Source of the DNA: Phycisphaerae bacterium
GTDB taxonomy: Bacteria; Planctomycetota; Phycisphaerae; Phycisphaerales; UBA1924
Assembly (NCBI GenBank): GCA_022180725.1
Contig: BQMO01000014.1
Location: forward strand, 124,001 to 188,000
Length of the DNA stretch: 64,000 nucleotides
Reading direction: 5' to 3'
Part shown: positions 1 to 11,765 of the stretch, one piece after another
How the letters are laid out: the number at the start of each line of letters is the position of its first letter
Position numbering within the stretch: the stretch's first letter is position 1
The notes under the pieces: model-generated
Seen by the model: only the letters and a program-made list of their open reading frames with translations
Databases searched by the model: none
What the model was told of the DNA's origin: nothing
Program-made: the position numbers and the translations under genes

Positions 1-2480
1 ATCTCGATGGTCTTGAGGCCCTGGCCCTGGCAGGCCTCGCAGCGGCCGCCGCCGTTCTGGGCCGAGACATTGAAGGAGAATCGCCCCGGCTTGTAGCCGC
101 GGATGCGAGATTCCTTGGTCTGCACGAAGATGTTGCGGATGTCGTCGAAAAATCCGACGTAGGTGGCGGGGTTGCTTCGCGGTGTCCGGCCGATGGGGGT
201 TTGATCGACCTCGATGACGCGGTCAAGAGCCTTGGGCCACTTGAACGACGCGTGCTTGCCCGGACGCTCGCGTGTGCCGTGTAGAAACTTCCTGGCCGCG
301 CGGAGAAGGATGTCGTTCACCAGCGTGCTCTTGCCCGACCCGCTGACACCCGTAACGCAGACCAGTCCGCCGAGCGGGATGGTGACGTCGAGGTTTTTCA
401 AGTTGTTCTCGGCGGCGTCCTTGATGACGATGGCGCTCTTGTCATTGAGCCTGCGGCGGGAGTGCGGCGTCTCGATGCGGCGGCGCCCGGAGAGGTAGTC
501 ACCGGTGAGGGAGGCGGCGTTGGCGCACACCTCGGCCACGGTGCCCTGGGCCACGATGCGCCCACCGTGCACCCCGGGGCCGGGGCCGACGTCGATGAGG
601 TGATCGGCGTGGCGGATCATGTCCTCGTCGTGCTCGACGACGAGGACGGAGTTCCCGATGTCGGCAAGGTGACGCAGGGTCGCGATGAGCCGATCGTTGT
701 CCCGCTGGTGAAGACCGATGGTCGGCTCGTCGAGGACGTAGCACGCGCCGACAAGCCCGGACCCGACCTGCGAGGCAAGCCGGATGCGCTGGGCCTCTCC
801 GCCGGAGAGGGTGGACGTCTTCCGGGAGAGGTTGAGGTACTCCAGGCCCACGCCCGCGAGAAAGCGGAGGCGGTTGGAGATTTCCTTGAGGATGGGTTCG
901 GCGATGATGCGTTGCTCGGCGGAAAGGATGAGGTGGTCGATGAAGGCCGCCGCCTCGGGGATGGTGAGCCGCGAAAACTCGGCGATGTTGAGGTAAGAGA
1001 GTTCCGAAGTTCGGGCGTTCCGAAGTTCCGAAGCGGGTTTGGGCCGGCCGATGACATTGGTCGAGATCACGCCCGCGGGGTCGATGGGGTGGGCTGATTC
1101 GAGCAGCACGTGCAGGGCCTGGATGCGCAGGCGGTCGCCGTGGCATTGCGGGCACTTGGTGGTGGACATGAACTGCCCGAGCCACTCCTTCACCGACGCG
1201 TTGTCGGTGGTCTGCCACCAGGCGGTGAGTTCGGGGATGACGCCTTCCCACTTGTGGAGGCCGGCGCGGCGGGCCTCGTCCTTGGGCATGCCGTACAGGA
1301 GTTTGCGGCGGTCGTCAGGCGAGAAGGAGGCGACGGGGGCCTCATAGTTGAGTTTCAGGCCGCGGCAGAACTTCTTGAGGGCCTTGTTGAACCAGGCGCG
1401 CACGGCGACGTTCTTGGCGTAGGCCTCGATGGCCCCGTCGCGGAGGCTCTTGCCGTCGTCGGGCATGACCATGGCCTCGTCGAGCTCGAGCAGCGTGCCC
1501 AGGCCGCTGCACGACGGGCAGGCGCCCTGCGGCGCGTTGAACGAGAACAACCGCGGTTCCAGTTCGTCGAGGGCGACCTCGGGGTGGTCGGGGTCGGCGA
1601 AACGGGTGGAGTAGGCGGTGTCGCGCCACGTGGAGCCGTCTTCGACCGCGACAACGACGACACCCTGCGCCAGGCGCAGGGCTGTTTCCACGGACTCGGC
1701 AAGGCGTTGCCTTGCGTCGTCGGCGAGGGCGAGGCGGTCGATGACGGCGTCGATGGTGTGCTTCTCGTACCGCCCAAGGGCGAGCGGATTCTCGCCGGGT
1801 TCCTTCAGCACGTCGCGGAGGTCGCGGACCTGGCCGTTGACGCGGACGCGGTTCCAGCCCTGCGCAGAGAGGTCCTCGAGCACGTCGCGGTGAAAGCCCT
1901 TCTTGGCGCGGACGACCGGCGCGAGAATCATGAGGCGTGAGCCGGGCATCCCGCGCATGACGGAATCGATGATCTGCGTGCTGGTGGTCGCCGAAATGGG
2001 CACGCCGGAACGCTCGAGGACCGTCCCGTCCTTCTTGGTCTTCGTGGGCGCCCAGGAGTGGGGCCGGCCGCAGCGGGCGAAGAGCAGGCGCAAGTAGTCG
2101 TAGATCTCGGTCGTGGTGGCGACGGTGGAGCGCGGGTTACCCCCGGCGGAACGCTGCTCGATGGCGATGGTGGGGGGCACGCCCTCGACCTCGTCCACGT
2201 CGGGCTTCTTGAGTTGCTCGAGGAACTGCCGCGCGTACGCGGAGAGGGACTCCATGTACTTGCGTTGCCCCTCGGCGAAGATGGTGTCGAAGGCGAGTGA
2301 GGACTTGCCGGACCCCGAAAGTCCCGTGATGACGACGAGACGGTCGCGCGGGATGGTCACGTCGATGTTCTTGAGGTTGTGCTCGCGGGCGCCACGGACG
2401 TGGATGGCGCGATCGCCCGGCCGCGGCGCGGGCAGGTGCACTTCAACGGGCTTGGACTGCGGCACGACTCCTCCCTGCAT
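1..2480 (-). CDS. uvrA: Excinuclease ABC subunit A, 3' end cut off by window edge
   Basis: UvrA is the damage-recognition ATPase of nucleotide excision repair and forms the UvrA2-UvrB scanning complex. About 826 residues are visible of a family norm near 950. The first Walker A (GLSGSGKS) lies at residues 53-60, the ABC signature [14 protein letters not shown] near 555-568, followed by [12 protein letters not shown], and the second Walker A (GVSGSGKST) near 712. Zinc-module cysteine pairs (CPSC, CPQC, CEAC) are present. The ATG at 2480 has GGAGGG about 5 nt upstream. Around residues 470-495 there is extra sequence not expected in UvrA, encoded by a dispersed GTTCCGAAG repeat (separate entry). 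uvrB lies upstream on the same strand, an unusually close uvrA/uvrB pairing. The identification is secure; the C-terminus is outside the window. Confidence 0.95.
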   Translation of the reverse strand, partial: MQGGVVPQSKPVEVHLPAPRPGDRAIHVRGAREHNLKNIDVTIPRDRLVVITGLSGSGKSSLAFDTIFAEGQRKYMESLSAYARQFLEQLKKPDVDEVEGVPPTIAIEQRSAGGNPRSTVATTTEIYDYLRLLFARCGRPHSWAPTKTKKDGTVLERSGVPISATTSTQIIDSVMRGMPGSRLMILAPVVRAKKGFHRDVLEDLSAQGWNRVRVNGQVRDLRDVLKEPGENPLALGRYEKHTIDAVIDRLALADDARQRLAESVETALRLAQGVVVVAVEDGSTWRDTAYSTRFADPDHPEVALDELEPRLFSFNAPQGACPSCSGLGTLLELDEAMVMPDDGKSLRDGAIEAYAKNVAVRAWFNKALKKFCRGLKLNYEAPVASFSPDDRRKLLYGMPKDEARRAGLHKWEGVIPELTAWWQTTDNASVKEWLGQFMSTTKCPQCHGDRLRIQALHVLLESAHPIDPAGVISTNVIGRPKPASELRNARTSELSYLNIAEFSRLTIPEAAAFIDHLILSAEQRIIAEPILKEISNRLRFLAGVGLEYLNLSRKTSTLSGGEAQRIRLASQVGSGLVGACYVLDEPTIGLHQRDNDRLIATLRHLADIGNSVLVVEHDEDMIRHADHLIDVGPGPGVHGGRIVAQGTVAEVCANAASLTGDYLSGRRRIETPHSRRRLNDKSAIVIKDAAENNLKNLDVTIPLGGLVCVTGVSGSGKSTLVNDILLRAARKFLHGTRERPGKHASFKWPKALDRVIEVDQTPIGRTPRSNPATYVGFFDDIRNIFVQTKESRIRGYKPGRFSFNVSAQNGGGRCEACQGQGLKTIE
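999..1033. repeat. GTTCCGAAG short repeat inside uvrA
   Basis: Imperfect tandem GTTCCGAAG-type units with a 17-bp core (GTTCCGAAGTTCCGAAG, 1017-1033). The same core occurs at 35754-35770 in the transsulfuration gene. In the uvrA frame it encodes a stretch reading [11 protein letters not shown], with no stop or frame change. It lies between the [12 protein letters not shown] segment and the EISNRLRFL segment, where UvrA proteins normally have a shorter linker. Confidence 0.75.
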
Positions 2481-2558
2481 GGCGACCCTCCGTGGGAAGT
2501 GGATGGTAGCCGGCCGATGAAGTCAGGAAGGGATTTGTTCGTATGAGAGGTATCGCCT

Positions 2559-2732
2559 TTACGGGTATGGCTTCGGGGCAGTCGATTGGGGGGAGGCTGG
2601 CGTCGGCTGAGATGCGGCGAGTTTCGATTTCATGGACCACAGCACGCCCAGCATGAGAAATCCGATGGCAAGCCCGATGAGGTAGTACGCGAGGCGTTGG
2701 CGAAATCCGGAGGCGGGGCGGAGGTCGGACAT
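2559..2732 (-). CDS. Small single-pass membrane protein, 57 aa
   Basis: I do not recognise the family. The frame encodes a short positively charged N-terminus (SGFRQRL), one hydrophobic segment of about 18 residues (YYLIGLAIGFLMLGVLW, residues 16-32), then a Lys/Pro/Ser/Thr-rich tail ending in PKPYP. The charge pattern predicts the N-terminus inside and the tail in the periplasm. It sits in the 276-bp gap between uvrB (24 bp upstream) and uvrA (78 bp downstream), on the same strand, so it would be co-transcribed with the repair genes. No clear Shine-Dalgarno sequence precedes the ATG. The amino-acid pattern argues for a real gene, but no homologue is known to me. Confidence 0.55.
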   Translation of the reverse strand: MSDLRPASGFRQRLAYYLIGLAIGFLMLGVLWSMKSKLAASQPTPASPQSTAPKPYP

Positions 2733-2756
2733 TGGAGGGATGGTAAGGCCGCGCGG

Positions 2757-4997
2757 TCAGGATGGGCGACGCTTCTTCCCGGCGCGGGAGCCTGGGGCGC
2801 CCGGCGGCTTGGTCGAGGAGCGTTCGCGCGGCCGAGGAGCGTTCTCGAAGTCCGACCGGCGTGCCCGGGCGGGAAGGCCGCTGCGGGTAAGTTCGGCTCG
2901 ACGCTGGCGGAGACGCTGGATCTGATCGCGGAGCGAGGCGGCCTGTTCGAAGTCGAGGTTGGTGGCGGCCTTCAGCATCTCGTCGTTCATGGTGGCGACC
3001 AGTTCGTCGATGTCGTGCTCGGGTTCCTTTACGGCGACCCCCTCGCGGGCCGACTTTCGAGCGGCGAGTTCGGATTCGAGACCTCGCCGCACCGCCTTGC
3101 GGATGGTTTCGGGCGTGATCCCGTGGGCCGCGTTGTACGCGAGTTGCTTGGCCCGACGGCGGTCGGTCTCGGCGAGCGCGTTCTGCATGGCGGGCGTCAT
3201 CGTGTCCGCGTACATGACGACCCGCCCGTTCACGTTGCGGGCCGCGCGCCCCATCAACTGGATCAAACTCGTCGGCGAACGCAGGAAGCCCTCCTTGTCC
3301 GCGTCCAGAATCGCGACCAACGAGACCTCCGGCAAGTCCAGCCCCTCGCGCAGCAGGTTTACGCCCACGAGAATGTCGAAGTTACCCAGACGCAGGTCCG
3401 TGAGAATCTGCATCCGGTCAAGCGTCTCGATGTCGCTGTGCAGGTAGCGGACCCGCAGGCCCTTCTCTGCCAGATACGTGGCGAGGTCCTCGCAGAGCCG
3501 CTTGGTGAGCGCGGTGACCAGGACGCGCTCGCCTTGCGATACTCGCTCCTGGCAGCGTACGAGGAGGTCGGGGACTTGGCCCTTGGTGGGGCGGATTTCG
3601 ACTTCGGGGTCGAGCAGGCCCGTGGGGCGGATGACCTGCTCCGCGACGACCCCGCCGCACTTTCCGAGTTCCCAAGGCCCGGGAGTCGCGCTGACGTAGA
3701 GCATACGCGGGACGACCTGCTCGAACTCCTCGAAGCGGAGGGGTCGGTTGTCCAGGGCGGAAGGGAGGCGGAAGCCGTGCTCGACAAGCACGTCCTTGCG
3801 GGCACGGTCGCCGTTGAACATCGCGCGGACCTGCGGGATGGTGACGTGGGATTCATCGATGATGAGGAGCCAGTCGCGGGCGTTGGGGCGCGGGTCGATC
3901 TCCGCGGCGGGGCGGTCGGTGTCGGTGGAGCGGTACCCGCGGGGGCCATCGGTGGGTACAGCGGGGAGATCAACGAACCGCAGGCCGGCGGCGGTGGGGG
4001 CGAAATCGAAGTAGTCGAGGAGGGTGTACGGGCGCTCCCCGGGCAGCCGCCCGTCCATGAAGCGGGAGTAGTTTTCGATGCCGGGGCAGGTGCCGGTTTC
4101 CTCGAGGAGTTCGAGGTCGAACTTGGTGCGGCTGAGGATCCGCTGGGCTTCGAGGAGTTTGCCCTGGGAGCGGAAGAACAACACGCGGGCCTCGAGTTCG
4201 CTTCGGATGGCCGCGAGGGCGGACTGCATCTGTTCCTCGGGCATGACATAGTGCACGGCGGGGAACAGAAAAAACTGGCGCGGCTGCGCGAGGACCTCGC
4301 CGCTCACGGGGTTGACGAGGTCGAGCCGGTCGATGGAATCGCCGAAGAGCTCGACGCGGATGGCGAACTTCTCGGAGGCGGGCCAGATGTCGACGGCGTC
4401 CCCGCGGACGCGGAACTGCCCGCGCTTCCACTCGGTGTCGGTGCGCTGGTACTGCATCGCCGCTAGGGCGAGGAGGAAGGTGCGGCGATGGAGCGTGTCC
4501 CCGCGAGAGAGCGTGAGAACTCGCCGGCCGTAGGCGAGGGGCGAGCCGAGGCCGAAGATGCAGGACACGGACGCGACGACAACGCAGTCGCGTCGGGCGA
4601 GGATGTTGCTGGTGGCCTGGAGTCGCAACTGGTCGAGGTCGTCGTTGCGGGAGGAGTCCTTCTCGATGTAGATGTCGCGCTGGGGGATGTAGGCCTCGGG
4701 CTGGTAGTAGTCGTAGTAGGAGACGAAGTAGTTGACGCTGTTGTGCGGGAAGAACTCGCGCAGTTCCTCGAAGAGTTGAGCGGCGAGCGTCTTGTTGTGG
4801 GAAAGCACGAGCGTGGGCTTGCCCAGGCGCGCGATGACGTGCGCCATCGTAAACGTCTTGCCCGTGCCGGTGGCGCCGAGGAGGCAGGCGTAGGGTTTGC
4901 CCGCGGCGAGATCACGCGTGAGTTGATCGATGGCGGCGGGCTGGTCGCCGGTAGGCTGAAATGGGGCGACGACCTGGAAGGGTGTGGGCGCAGTCAC
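2757..4997 (-). CDS. uvrB: Excinuclease ABC subunit B
   Basis: UvrB is the DNA-loading helicase-like subunit that receives damage from UvrA and recruits UvrC. From the GTG at 4997 the protein has 746 residues. Walker A GATGTGKT is at residues 41-48, followed by the beta-hairpin region YYDYYQPEAYIPQRD (about 92-106), helicase motifs DESH and LMGRAARN, and a C-terminal UVR domain (DIDELVATMNDEMLKAA). The frame stays open to an ATG at 5126, but that would overlap purD and adds arginine/serine-rich sequence unlike UvrB, so 4997 is preferred. A TACCCT hexamer (5003-5008 on the complement) lies 5 nt before this GTG and no ribosome-binding site is seen, suggesting a leaderless transcript. Confidence 0.95.
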   Translation of the reverse strand: MTAPTPFQVVAPFQPTGDQPAAIDQLTRDLAAGKPYACLLGATGTGKTFTMAHVIARLGKPTLVLSHNKTLAAQLFEELREFFPHNSVNYFVSYYDYYQPEAYIPQRDIYIEKDSSRNDDLDQLRLQATSNILARRDCVVVASVSCIFGLGSPLAYGRRVLTLSRGDTLHRRTFLLALAAMQYQRTDTEWKRGQFRVRGDAVDIWPASEKFAIRVELFGDSIDRLDLVNPVSGEVLAQPRQFFLFPAVHYVMPEEQMQSALAAIRSELEARVLFFRSQGKLLEAQRILSRTKFDLELLEETGTCPGIENYSRFMDGRLPGERPYTLLDYFDFAPTAAGLRFVDLPAVPTDGPRGYRSTDTDRPAAEIDPRPNARDWLLIIDESHVTIPQVRAMFNGDRARKDVLVEHGFRLPSALDNRPLRFEEFEQVVPRMLYVSATPGPWELGKCGGVVAEQVIRPTGLLDPEVEIRPTKGQVPDLLVRCQERVSQGERVLVTALTKRLCEDLATYLAEKGLRVRYLHSDIETLDRMQILTDLRLGNFDILVGVNLLREGLDLPEVSLVAILDADKEGFLRSPTSLIQLMGRAARNVNGRVVMYADTMTPAMQNALAETDRRRAKQLAYNAAHGITPETIRKAVRRGLESELAARKSAREGVAVKEPEHDIDELVATMNDEMLKAATNLDFEQAASLRDQIQRLRQRRAELTRSGLPARARRSDFENAPRPRERSSTKPPGAPGSRAGKKRRPS

Positions 4998-5002
4998 GGC
5001 GC

Positions 5003-5050
5003 AGGGTACGGCGGGTGGCGCGGGGCGCGCGGGCGCACGTCCCCTACAGT
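5003..5050. promoter_or_regulatory. Divergent -10 elements between uvrB and purD
   Basis: Only 59 bp separate the two starts. TACCCT (complement of 5003-5008) points to uvrB, and TACAGT (5045-5050) points to purD and ends 6 nt before its ATG. Neither gene has a Shine-Dalgarno sequence. I see no convincing -35 for either. Both are predicted leaderless promoters by position only. Confidence 0.4.
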
Positions 5051-5056
5051 GCCCCG

Positions 5057-6475
5057 ATGACGAAGATGAACGTGCTGTTGATTGGCGGCGGGGGACGCGA
5101 GCATGCGCTGGCGCTGGCGATCGCACGCTCGCCTCGGCTGGGGACGCTCTACGCGACGCACACGGAGAATCCCGGGATTGCCGCCCTGGCCACGCCCGTG
5201 GACGTGCCGGTGAACATCCGCGAGATCTACCGGCTCCAGCAGTTCAACGTGAAGCACGACATCGGGCTGGTGGTGATCGGGCCCGAGGAGCCGCTGAACG
5301 AGGGCTTCGCCGACAAGCTTGCGACCGGGCGCACCAAGGTGTTCGGGCCTCGGGCGGCGGCGGCCAGGCTCGAAGGGGACAAGGCGTGGGCGAAGCAGTT
5401 GATGCGCGCGGCGTCGATCCCCACGGCCGAGGCGCGGGTCTTTACCAGCGCCGACGCGGCCCGGGCGTACGTGGAATCGCGGGAGCAGGACGACCCGGCG
5501 CTCGGGCGGCTCTTCGCCGAGGCCGCGAAAGTGAACGATCCGGAACAACGCCGGCGGTTGATCGAGACCCGGACGCGCGACAGCCGGGAGTTGCAGGCGG
5601 CCTTCGCCGTGAAGCGCCCCGACCTCCCCGTGATCAAGGCGGCGGGGCTGGCCAAGGGCAAGGGCGTCGTGGTGCCGGCCACCCTGGCCGAGGCGCTGGC
5701 GGCGATCGACGACATCATGGTGCGGAAGGTGCACGGGGAGGCGGGACGGCAGGTCGTGATCGAGGAGCGGCTGGACGGGCCGGAGGTTTCGGTGCTGGCG
5801 CTCTGCGATGGGAAAAGTCTGTACGTGCTCCCGCCGTGCCAGGACCACAAGCGACTGCGCGACGGCGATGAAGGGCCGAACACGGGGGGCATGGGGGCGT
5901 TCTGCCCCGCGCGGACGATCGACGAAGCGCTGATGACGCGGATCGAGCGCGAAGTGCTCGTGCCGACGCTGGACGCATTGCGGCGAGAGGAGATCGAGTT
6001 CACGGGGGTGCTGTACGCGGGGTTGATGCTGACGCACGCCGGGCCGAAGGTGCTGGAGTTCAATACCCGGTTTGGCGACCCGGAGTGTCAGCCGCTGATG
6101 GCGCGGTTCGCGGGGGACATACTCGACCTCTTCGAGGGGGTGTGCGACGGACGTCTGGAGCAGATGGACCCGGCGTGGGACGAGCGGCCGGCGTGCTGCG
6201 TCGTGCTGGCGAGCGAGGGATACCCGGAGAAGCCCAGGACGGGAGTGGTGATTCGAGGGCTGGACGCGGCGGGATCGAAGCCCGGCGTGACCATTACGCA
6301 TGCGGGTACGAAGCGCGGCGCGGACGGATCGATCGTGACGGCCGGTGGGCGCGTGCTCGGGGTGACGGCCTTGGGCCAGACGCTGGCGGACGCGCGGTCG
6401 CGGGCGTACGACGCGGTCGGCGCCATCTCGTTCGCGGGGATGCAGTTCCGAACCGACATCGCCGCGGGGCAATGA
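5057..6475 (+). CDS. purD: Phosphoribosylamine-glycine ligase with an extra internal segment
   Basis: PurD (GARS) joins phosphoribosylamine and glycine using ATP, step two of purine synthesis. The 472-residue protein has the N-terminal GGGGREHALA motif (residues 10-19), the ATP-grasp region with KAAGLAKGKGV (194-204), GPNTGGMGAF, and FNTRFGDPECQPL. Compared with the E. coli-type enzyme (about 430 residues), an insertion of about 48 residues lies at roughly 141-189, just before the ATP-grasp lysine region, rich in Arg/Glu (for example EQRRRLIETRTRDSREL). The start ATG follows TACAGT by 6 nt and no ribosome-binding site is present. It is divergent from uvrB and converges on the next gene with 6 bp between stops. 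Confidence 0.95.
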   Translation: MTKMNVLLIGGGGREHALALAIARSPRLGTLYATHTENPGIAALATPVDVPVNIREIYRLQQFNVKHDIGLVVIGPEEPLNEGFADKLATGRTKVFGPRAAAARLEGDKAWAKQLMRAASIPTAEARVFTSADAARAYVESREQDDPALGRLFAEAAKVNDPEQRRRLIETRTRDSRELQAAFAVKRPDLPVIKAAGLAKGKGVVVPATLAEALAAIDDIMVRKVHGEAGRQVVIEERLDGPEVSVLALCDGKSLYVLPPCQDHKRLRDGDEGPNTGGMGAFCPARTIDEALMTRIEREVLVPTLDALRREEIEFTGVLYAGLMLTHAGPKVLEFNTRFGDPECQPLMARFAGDILDLFEGVCDGRLEQMDPAWDERPACCVVLASEGYPEKPRTGVVIRGLDAAGSKPGVTITHAGTKRGADGSIVTAGGRVLGVTALGQTLADARSRAYDAVGAISFAGMQFRTDIAAGQ

Positions 6476-6481
6476 CGTGTT

Positions 6482-7897
6482 TCAGCCTTCGGGGGCGGAT
6501 GCGGCGTGGAGCCAGCGGAGAAGTGTATTGATCGGCTGAGCGTGGTAGACGCGGCAGACGTTGCCAGCGCGGATGATCAGAACCTCGGTCACGCCGGAAG
6601 GGAGTGGAACACTCCCGAGCGACAGCGTGAACGACTCGGCCTCATGACCGCCAACGACAAGCGCGAGGCGCGCAAACGGTTTCGCGTCCGCGGGCGGATC
6701 GAGCGTGGCGGTTGCGGCGTCGGTGTCACACAGAAGTTTCAGCAGGGTGGTGATCTGCGCGGATTCGGTCGAGGTGATGACGGACGCCTCGGGGTCTCGT
6801 CGCCAGCCGTCGAGGGTGCGTGAGTATCTCGCGCGCCAGGTGTCAGTCGCGGCGTCGGGCTCGCCCAGACGCAGGCCGGCGACATCGGCGGGAACGAGGC
6901 GCGAGGCGAGGCGCGACAGGAACGGCCCGGCCTCAGCGCGGGGGAGGTCGGCGAGCCGTGCTTCGAGCTCGACGACGCGGTCGCTCCAGGCGGGCGAGGT
7001 GGTCCTCCCGTCGATCCACTCGGCGCGGACGACGGCGAGCAGCCGCCCGGCGGGATCCTCGTGCACGCGGGCGGTTTGCCGGAGGAGGCGCGTGTCCACG
7101 TCGGACATGTGAACGCGCTGGGTCGGCGTCTCGATCTCGAAGACGGCGCGGAGCGGAAGGGATGCGGCATCGGCCTGCGGAATCGCCGTCGCGCGCCCCG
7201 TAAGGGTCGTGAGGCGTGCCAGGAGTGAGACGCAGGGTTCGAGTTGGGCGGGCGCGAGGACCGGATCGAGGATGTTCCACCCGGCGCCCGCGCGGGCGAG
7301 GGACAGGGCGCGGGCCTCGGCGTCGAGGCGGAGTCGATGGGGCTCGCCGGGGAGCCGCGAGAGTACGGCGGGGTCGCGCCAGGCCTCGAGGCTCTGGGCC
7401 GAGACCACCGCGACGAGGCGCGCGTCGGCGAGGACCACACGCGGGCCGGCCGGGGCGTGCAGTCGGATCGGTATCTTGCCGCCCAGGGCGACGTCGCCGA
7501 GTTCAACTTCGCCGACGTGATCGGTGTCGGAATACACCGAGACGCGGATGGACCCTTGAAACGCCTCCGCGTTGGGCGTGGATGGAAGTTCGTCAACTTC
7601 GTGGAGCAGGCGCACCAGGCCACGAACCTGTTCAGCGCGGATAGGCCCGTCGAGCATGACGCGGCTCTCGGTGACGCGTCGCATGAGCCACAGGTCGGTC
7701 CCGTCAAGGCGTGCCAGGGTCACGGCGTCGCGCGGGCCGAGCGTGACGACGATGGAGGCGACGTCAGCGGGGTTGATGAGGCGCAGCCAGGGGGCGCTGG
7801 GCGCGGGCGGGGGCTGGTGTCGGCGCTGAATGGCCCACCACGTCCCCACGCCGAGGGCGATGGCGACAAACAGCGCGAACACGGCGGTGCGTTGCAT
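6482..7897 (-). CDS. Membrane-anchored DUF4340-like protein
   Basis: A 471-residue protein with an N-terminal membrane anchor (AVFALFVAIALGVGTWW, residues 4-20) and a long extracytoplasmic region. The opening LINPADVASIVVT and DLWLMRRV segments, and repeated strands scoring position-specific losses, resemble DUF4340 proteins, which are often encoded with gliding-type ABC transporters (GldG). No such transporter genes are adjacent here, so the functional link is lost or the resemblance is only distant. The ATG has no Shine-Dalgarno sequence; TAGAAT (complement of 7903-7908) ends 5 nt upstream, a good leaderless -10. It is followed at 49 bp upstream by the kinase gene on the same strand. Confidence 0.5.
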   Translation of the reverse strand: MQRTAVFALFVAIALGVGTWWAIQRRHQPPPAPSAPWLRLINPADVASIVVTLGPRDAVTLARLDGTDLWLMRRVTESRVMLDGPIRAEQVRGLVRLLHEVDELPSTPNAEAFQGSIRVSVYSDTDHVGEVELGDVALGGKIPIRLHAPAGPRVVLADARLVAVVSAQSLEAWRDPAVLSRLPGEPHRLRLDAEARALSLARAGAGWNILDPVLAPAQLEPCVSLLARLTTLTGRATAIPQADAASLPLRAVFEIETPTQRVHMSDVDTRLLRQTARVHEDPAGRLLAVVRAEWIDGRTTSPAWSDRVVELEARLADLPRAEAGPFLSRLASRLVPADVAGLRLGEPDAATDTWRARYSRTLDGWRRDPEASVITSTESAQITTLLKLLCDTDAATATLDPPADAKPFARLALVVGGHEAESFTLSLGSVPLPSGVTEVLIIRAGNVCRVYHAQPINTLLRWLHAASAPEG

Positions 7898-7946
7898 GAG
7901 CGATTCTACGGGGCGCGTCCATGTCGTCGCGCGATCGGCCGCGTCG

Positions 7947-10172
<2,226 letters not shown>

Positions 10173-10302
10173 GGATTCCTCAGGTCGCACAGCGCGACGG
10201 TCGGGATGGTACCGGGGAATTCGCGCGTGCACTTGATGGGGTGAACGCCCGGGGGCTTACCTCGTTCGACCCCGGACGGCGTCCATCCGGCTATGGTCAC
10301 GA

Positions 10303-11301
10303 ATGGCACGATGGATGATGCTGTGGCTGATGATCGCCGCCGTGGTCGGGTGCGCCGGACACGGGCGGGAACTCGTCCGCCGCGGCGATGAGATCGTCGT
10401 CGCGGGTCGGTACTTTCACACGGGCGCCCCCGTCGTGCTCTGGACGGACCCCGGCGGGTACGACGCGTACCGGGTGGAGCGGCGGTTTGTGCCGCTCGAC
10501 AAGGCCTCGTGGGAGGCGACGGCGGCGGAAGGCAAGGGACCGGAAAGCCCGAACCGGTACGGATGGCGAAAGGCGGACCTGCCCCCGGACGTTGTCGAAC
10601 GGGTTCGTGGGGGCGGGTGGGACCTGGAAACCCTCCGCGGCGTGGTCGATCAGTTCGTGATTCACTACGACGTGTGCGGCACCTCGCGGCAGTGCTTCCG
10701 GATTCTGCACGACGTGCGGGGGTTGTCGGTGCATTTCATGCTCGACCTGGACGGCACAATCTACCAGACGCTGGACGTGAAGGAACGGGCGTGGCACGCC
10801 GGAACGGCCAACGACCGAGGCGTGGGAATCGAGATCGCGAATATCGGGGCATATCCACCCGCGACGGACGGCGCGGAACTCCCGCCGACGCTGGCGCGGT
10901 GGTACGCGAAGGACGAAGCAGGCCGGTGGCGCGTCACCCTGCCATCCTCGCTCGGGGATGGCGGGCTGCGCACACCAGGGTACATCGCGCGGCCCGCACG
11001 GAACGGCCCTGTGATTGGTCGCATTCACGGGCAATCGCTGATGATGTTTGATCTGACCGACGCGCAGTATGAATCGTTGATCCGGCTGACGGCGACGCTG
11101 CACCGGGCGCTGCCGAGGATTCGCTTGGACGCGCCGCGCGACGCCGGCGGCGCATTGCGTATGGATGCGCTCAGCGAGGATGAGATGGCGGCGTATTCCG
11201 GGCTGCTGGGGCACCACCATGTGACGAAAGGAAAGATCGATCCCGGTCCGGCGTTCGACTGGGAACGGGTGATCACGGGCGCCCGTCGGCTGGTGCGGTA
11301 G
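10303..11301 (+). CDS. N-acetylmuramoyl-L-alanine amidase (Amidase_2) lipoprotein
   Basis: Predicted to cleave the MurNAc-L-Ala bond of peptidoglycan or its turnover products. A signal sequence ends in the lipobox VVGC (Cys at residue 17 region), so it should be a lipoprotein. The Amidase_2 core shows FVIHYDVCG with the first zinc His, then DLDGTIYQTLD, WHAG with the second His, and NDRGVGIEIAN, all typical of the family. The length (332 residues) is larger than single-domain AmpD, with an N-terminal stretch of about 90 residues of unknown role. The ATG lies 5 nt after TATGGT (10292-10297) and has no ribosome-binding site. It is divergent from the kinase gene and converges with the CBS gene. 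Confidence 0.9.
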   Translation: MARWMMLWLMIAAVVGCAGHGRELVRRGDEIVVAGRYFHTGAPVVLWTDPGGYDAYRVERRFVPLDKASWEATAAEGKGPESPNRYGWRKADLPPDVVERVRGGGWDLETLRGVVDQFVIHYDVCGTSRQCFRILHDVRGLSVHFMLDLDGTIYQTLDVKERAWHAGTANDRGVGIEIANIGAYPPATDGAELPPTLARWYAKDEAGRWRVTLPSSLGDGGLRTPGYIARPARNGPVIGRIHGQSLMMFDLTDAQYESLIRLTATLHRALPRIRLDAPRDAGGALRMDALSEDEMAAYSGLLGHHHVTKGKIDPGPAFDWERVITGARRLVR

Positions 11302-11327
11302 CGCTGGTCGGGGGATGCATGCCGAGG

Positions 11328-11765
11328 CTAGCCGTGCGAGATATAGCCGTTCAGGGCCTCAACCGTGGCGGCGAGGCCCGCGGCGTCGAACGCGTTGAGG
11401 TCACCGATGGAGACCATGCCGCACAGACCGGTGTCATCGACCACGGGCACGTGGCGGATGCGCCGGGACTGCATCAGCGTGCGGAGGTCGTCGACGGGTG
11501 TGCAGGGTGAACAGACCGCGACGTTGTGGGTCATGATGCCGCTCACGGTCGTGAGGCGAGGATCGAGTTGTTGAGCGACCAGTCGCGTGAGAATGTCGCG
11601 TTCAGAGATGATGCCGATGACACGTCCGCCGCGGGGGTCGGTGACCACCAGGCACCCGATGCGGTGCTGGTTCATGCGCTGGGCCGCCTCGAGCGCCGTG
11701 GCGTTCGGCGCGATCGTGACAACATGCGTGGTCTTGTTCTGGAGAATCGACGCAACGTTCGGCAT
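11328..11765 (-). CDS. CBS-pair domain protein
   Basis: A 145-residue protein consisting only of two CBS motifs (about residues 8-65 and 75-135), including RGGRVIGIISERDILTRLV and HVPVVDDTGLCGMVSIGDL. Such stand-alone pairs bind adenine nucleotides or related ligands and usually regulate a partner; no partner is obvious here. The ATG at 11765 is chosen over longer in-frame starts because a strong AGGAGGT lies 6 nt upstream and the upstream sequence does not look coding. Confidence 0.9.
   Translation of the reverse strand: MPNVASILQNKTTHVVTIAPNATALEAAQRMNQHRIGCLVVTDPRGGRVIGIISERDILTRLVAQQLDPRLTTVSGIMTHNVAVCSPCTPVDDLRTLMQSRRIRHVPVVDDTGLCGMVSIGDLNAFDAAGLAATVEALNGYISHG

Noticed and set aside
2481..2558. 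LexA/SOS box upstream of uvrA
   Set aside because: Only a GAAC half-site is present; no palindrome matching a known LexA consensus.
4998..5126. Extended uvrB start at an ATG at 5126
   Set aside because: Would overlap purD's start by 70 bp and adds Ser/Arg-rich sequence not found in UvrB; GTG 4997 lies behind a good -10.
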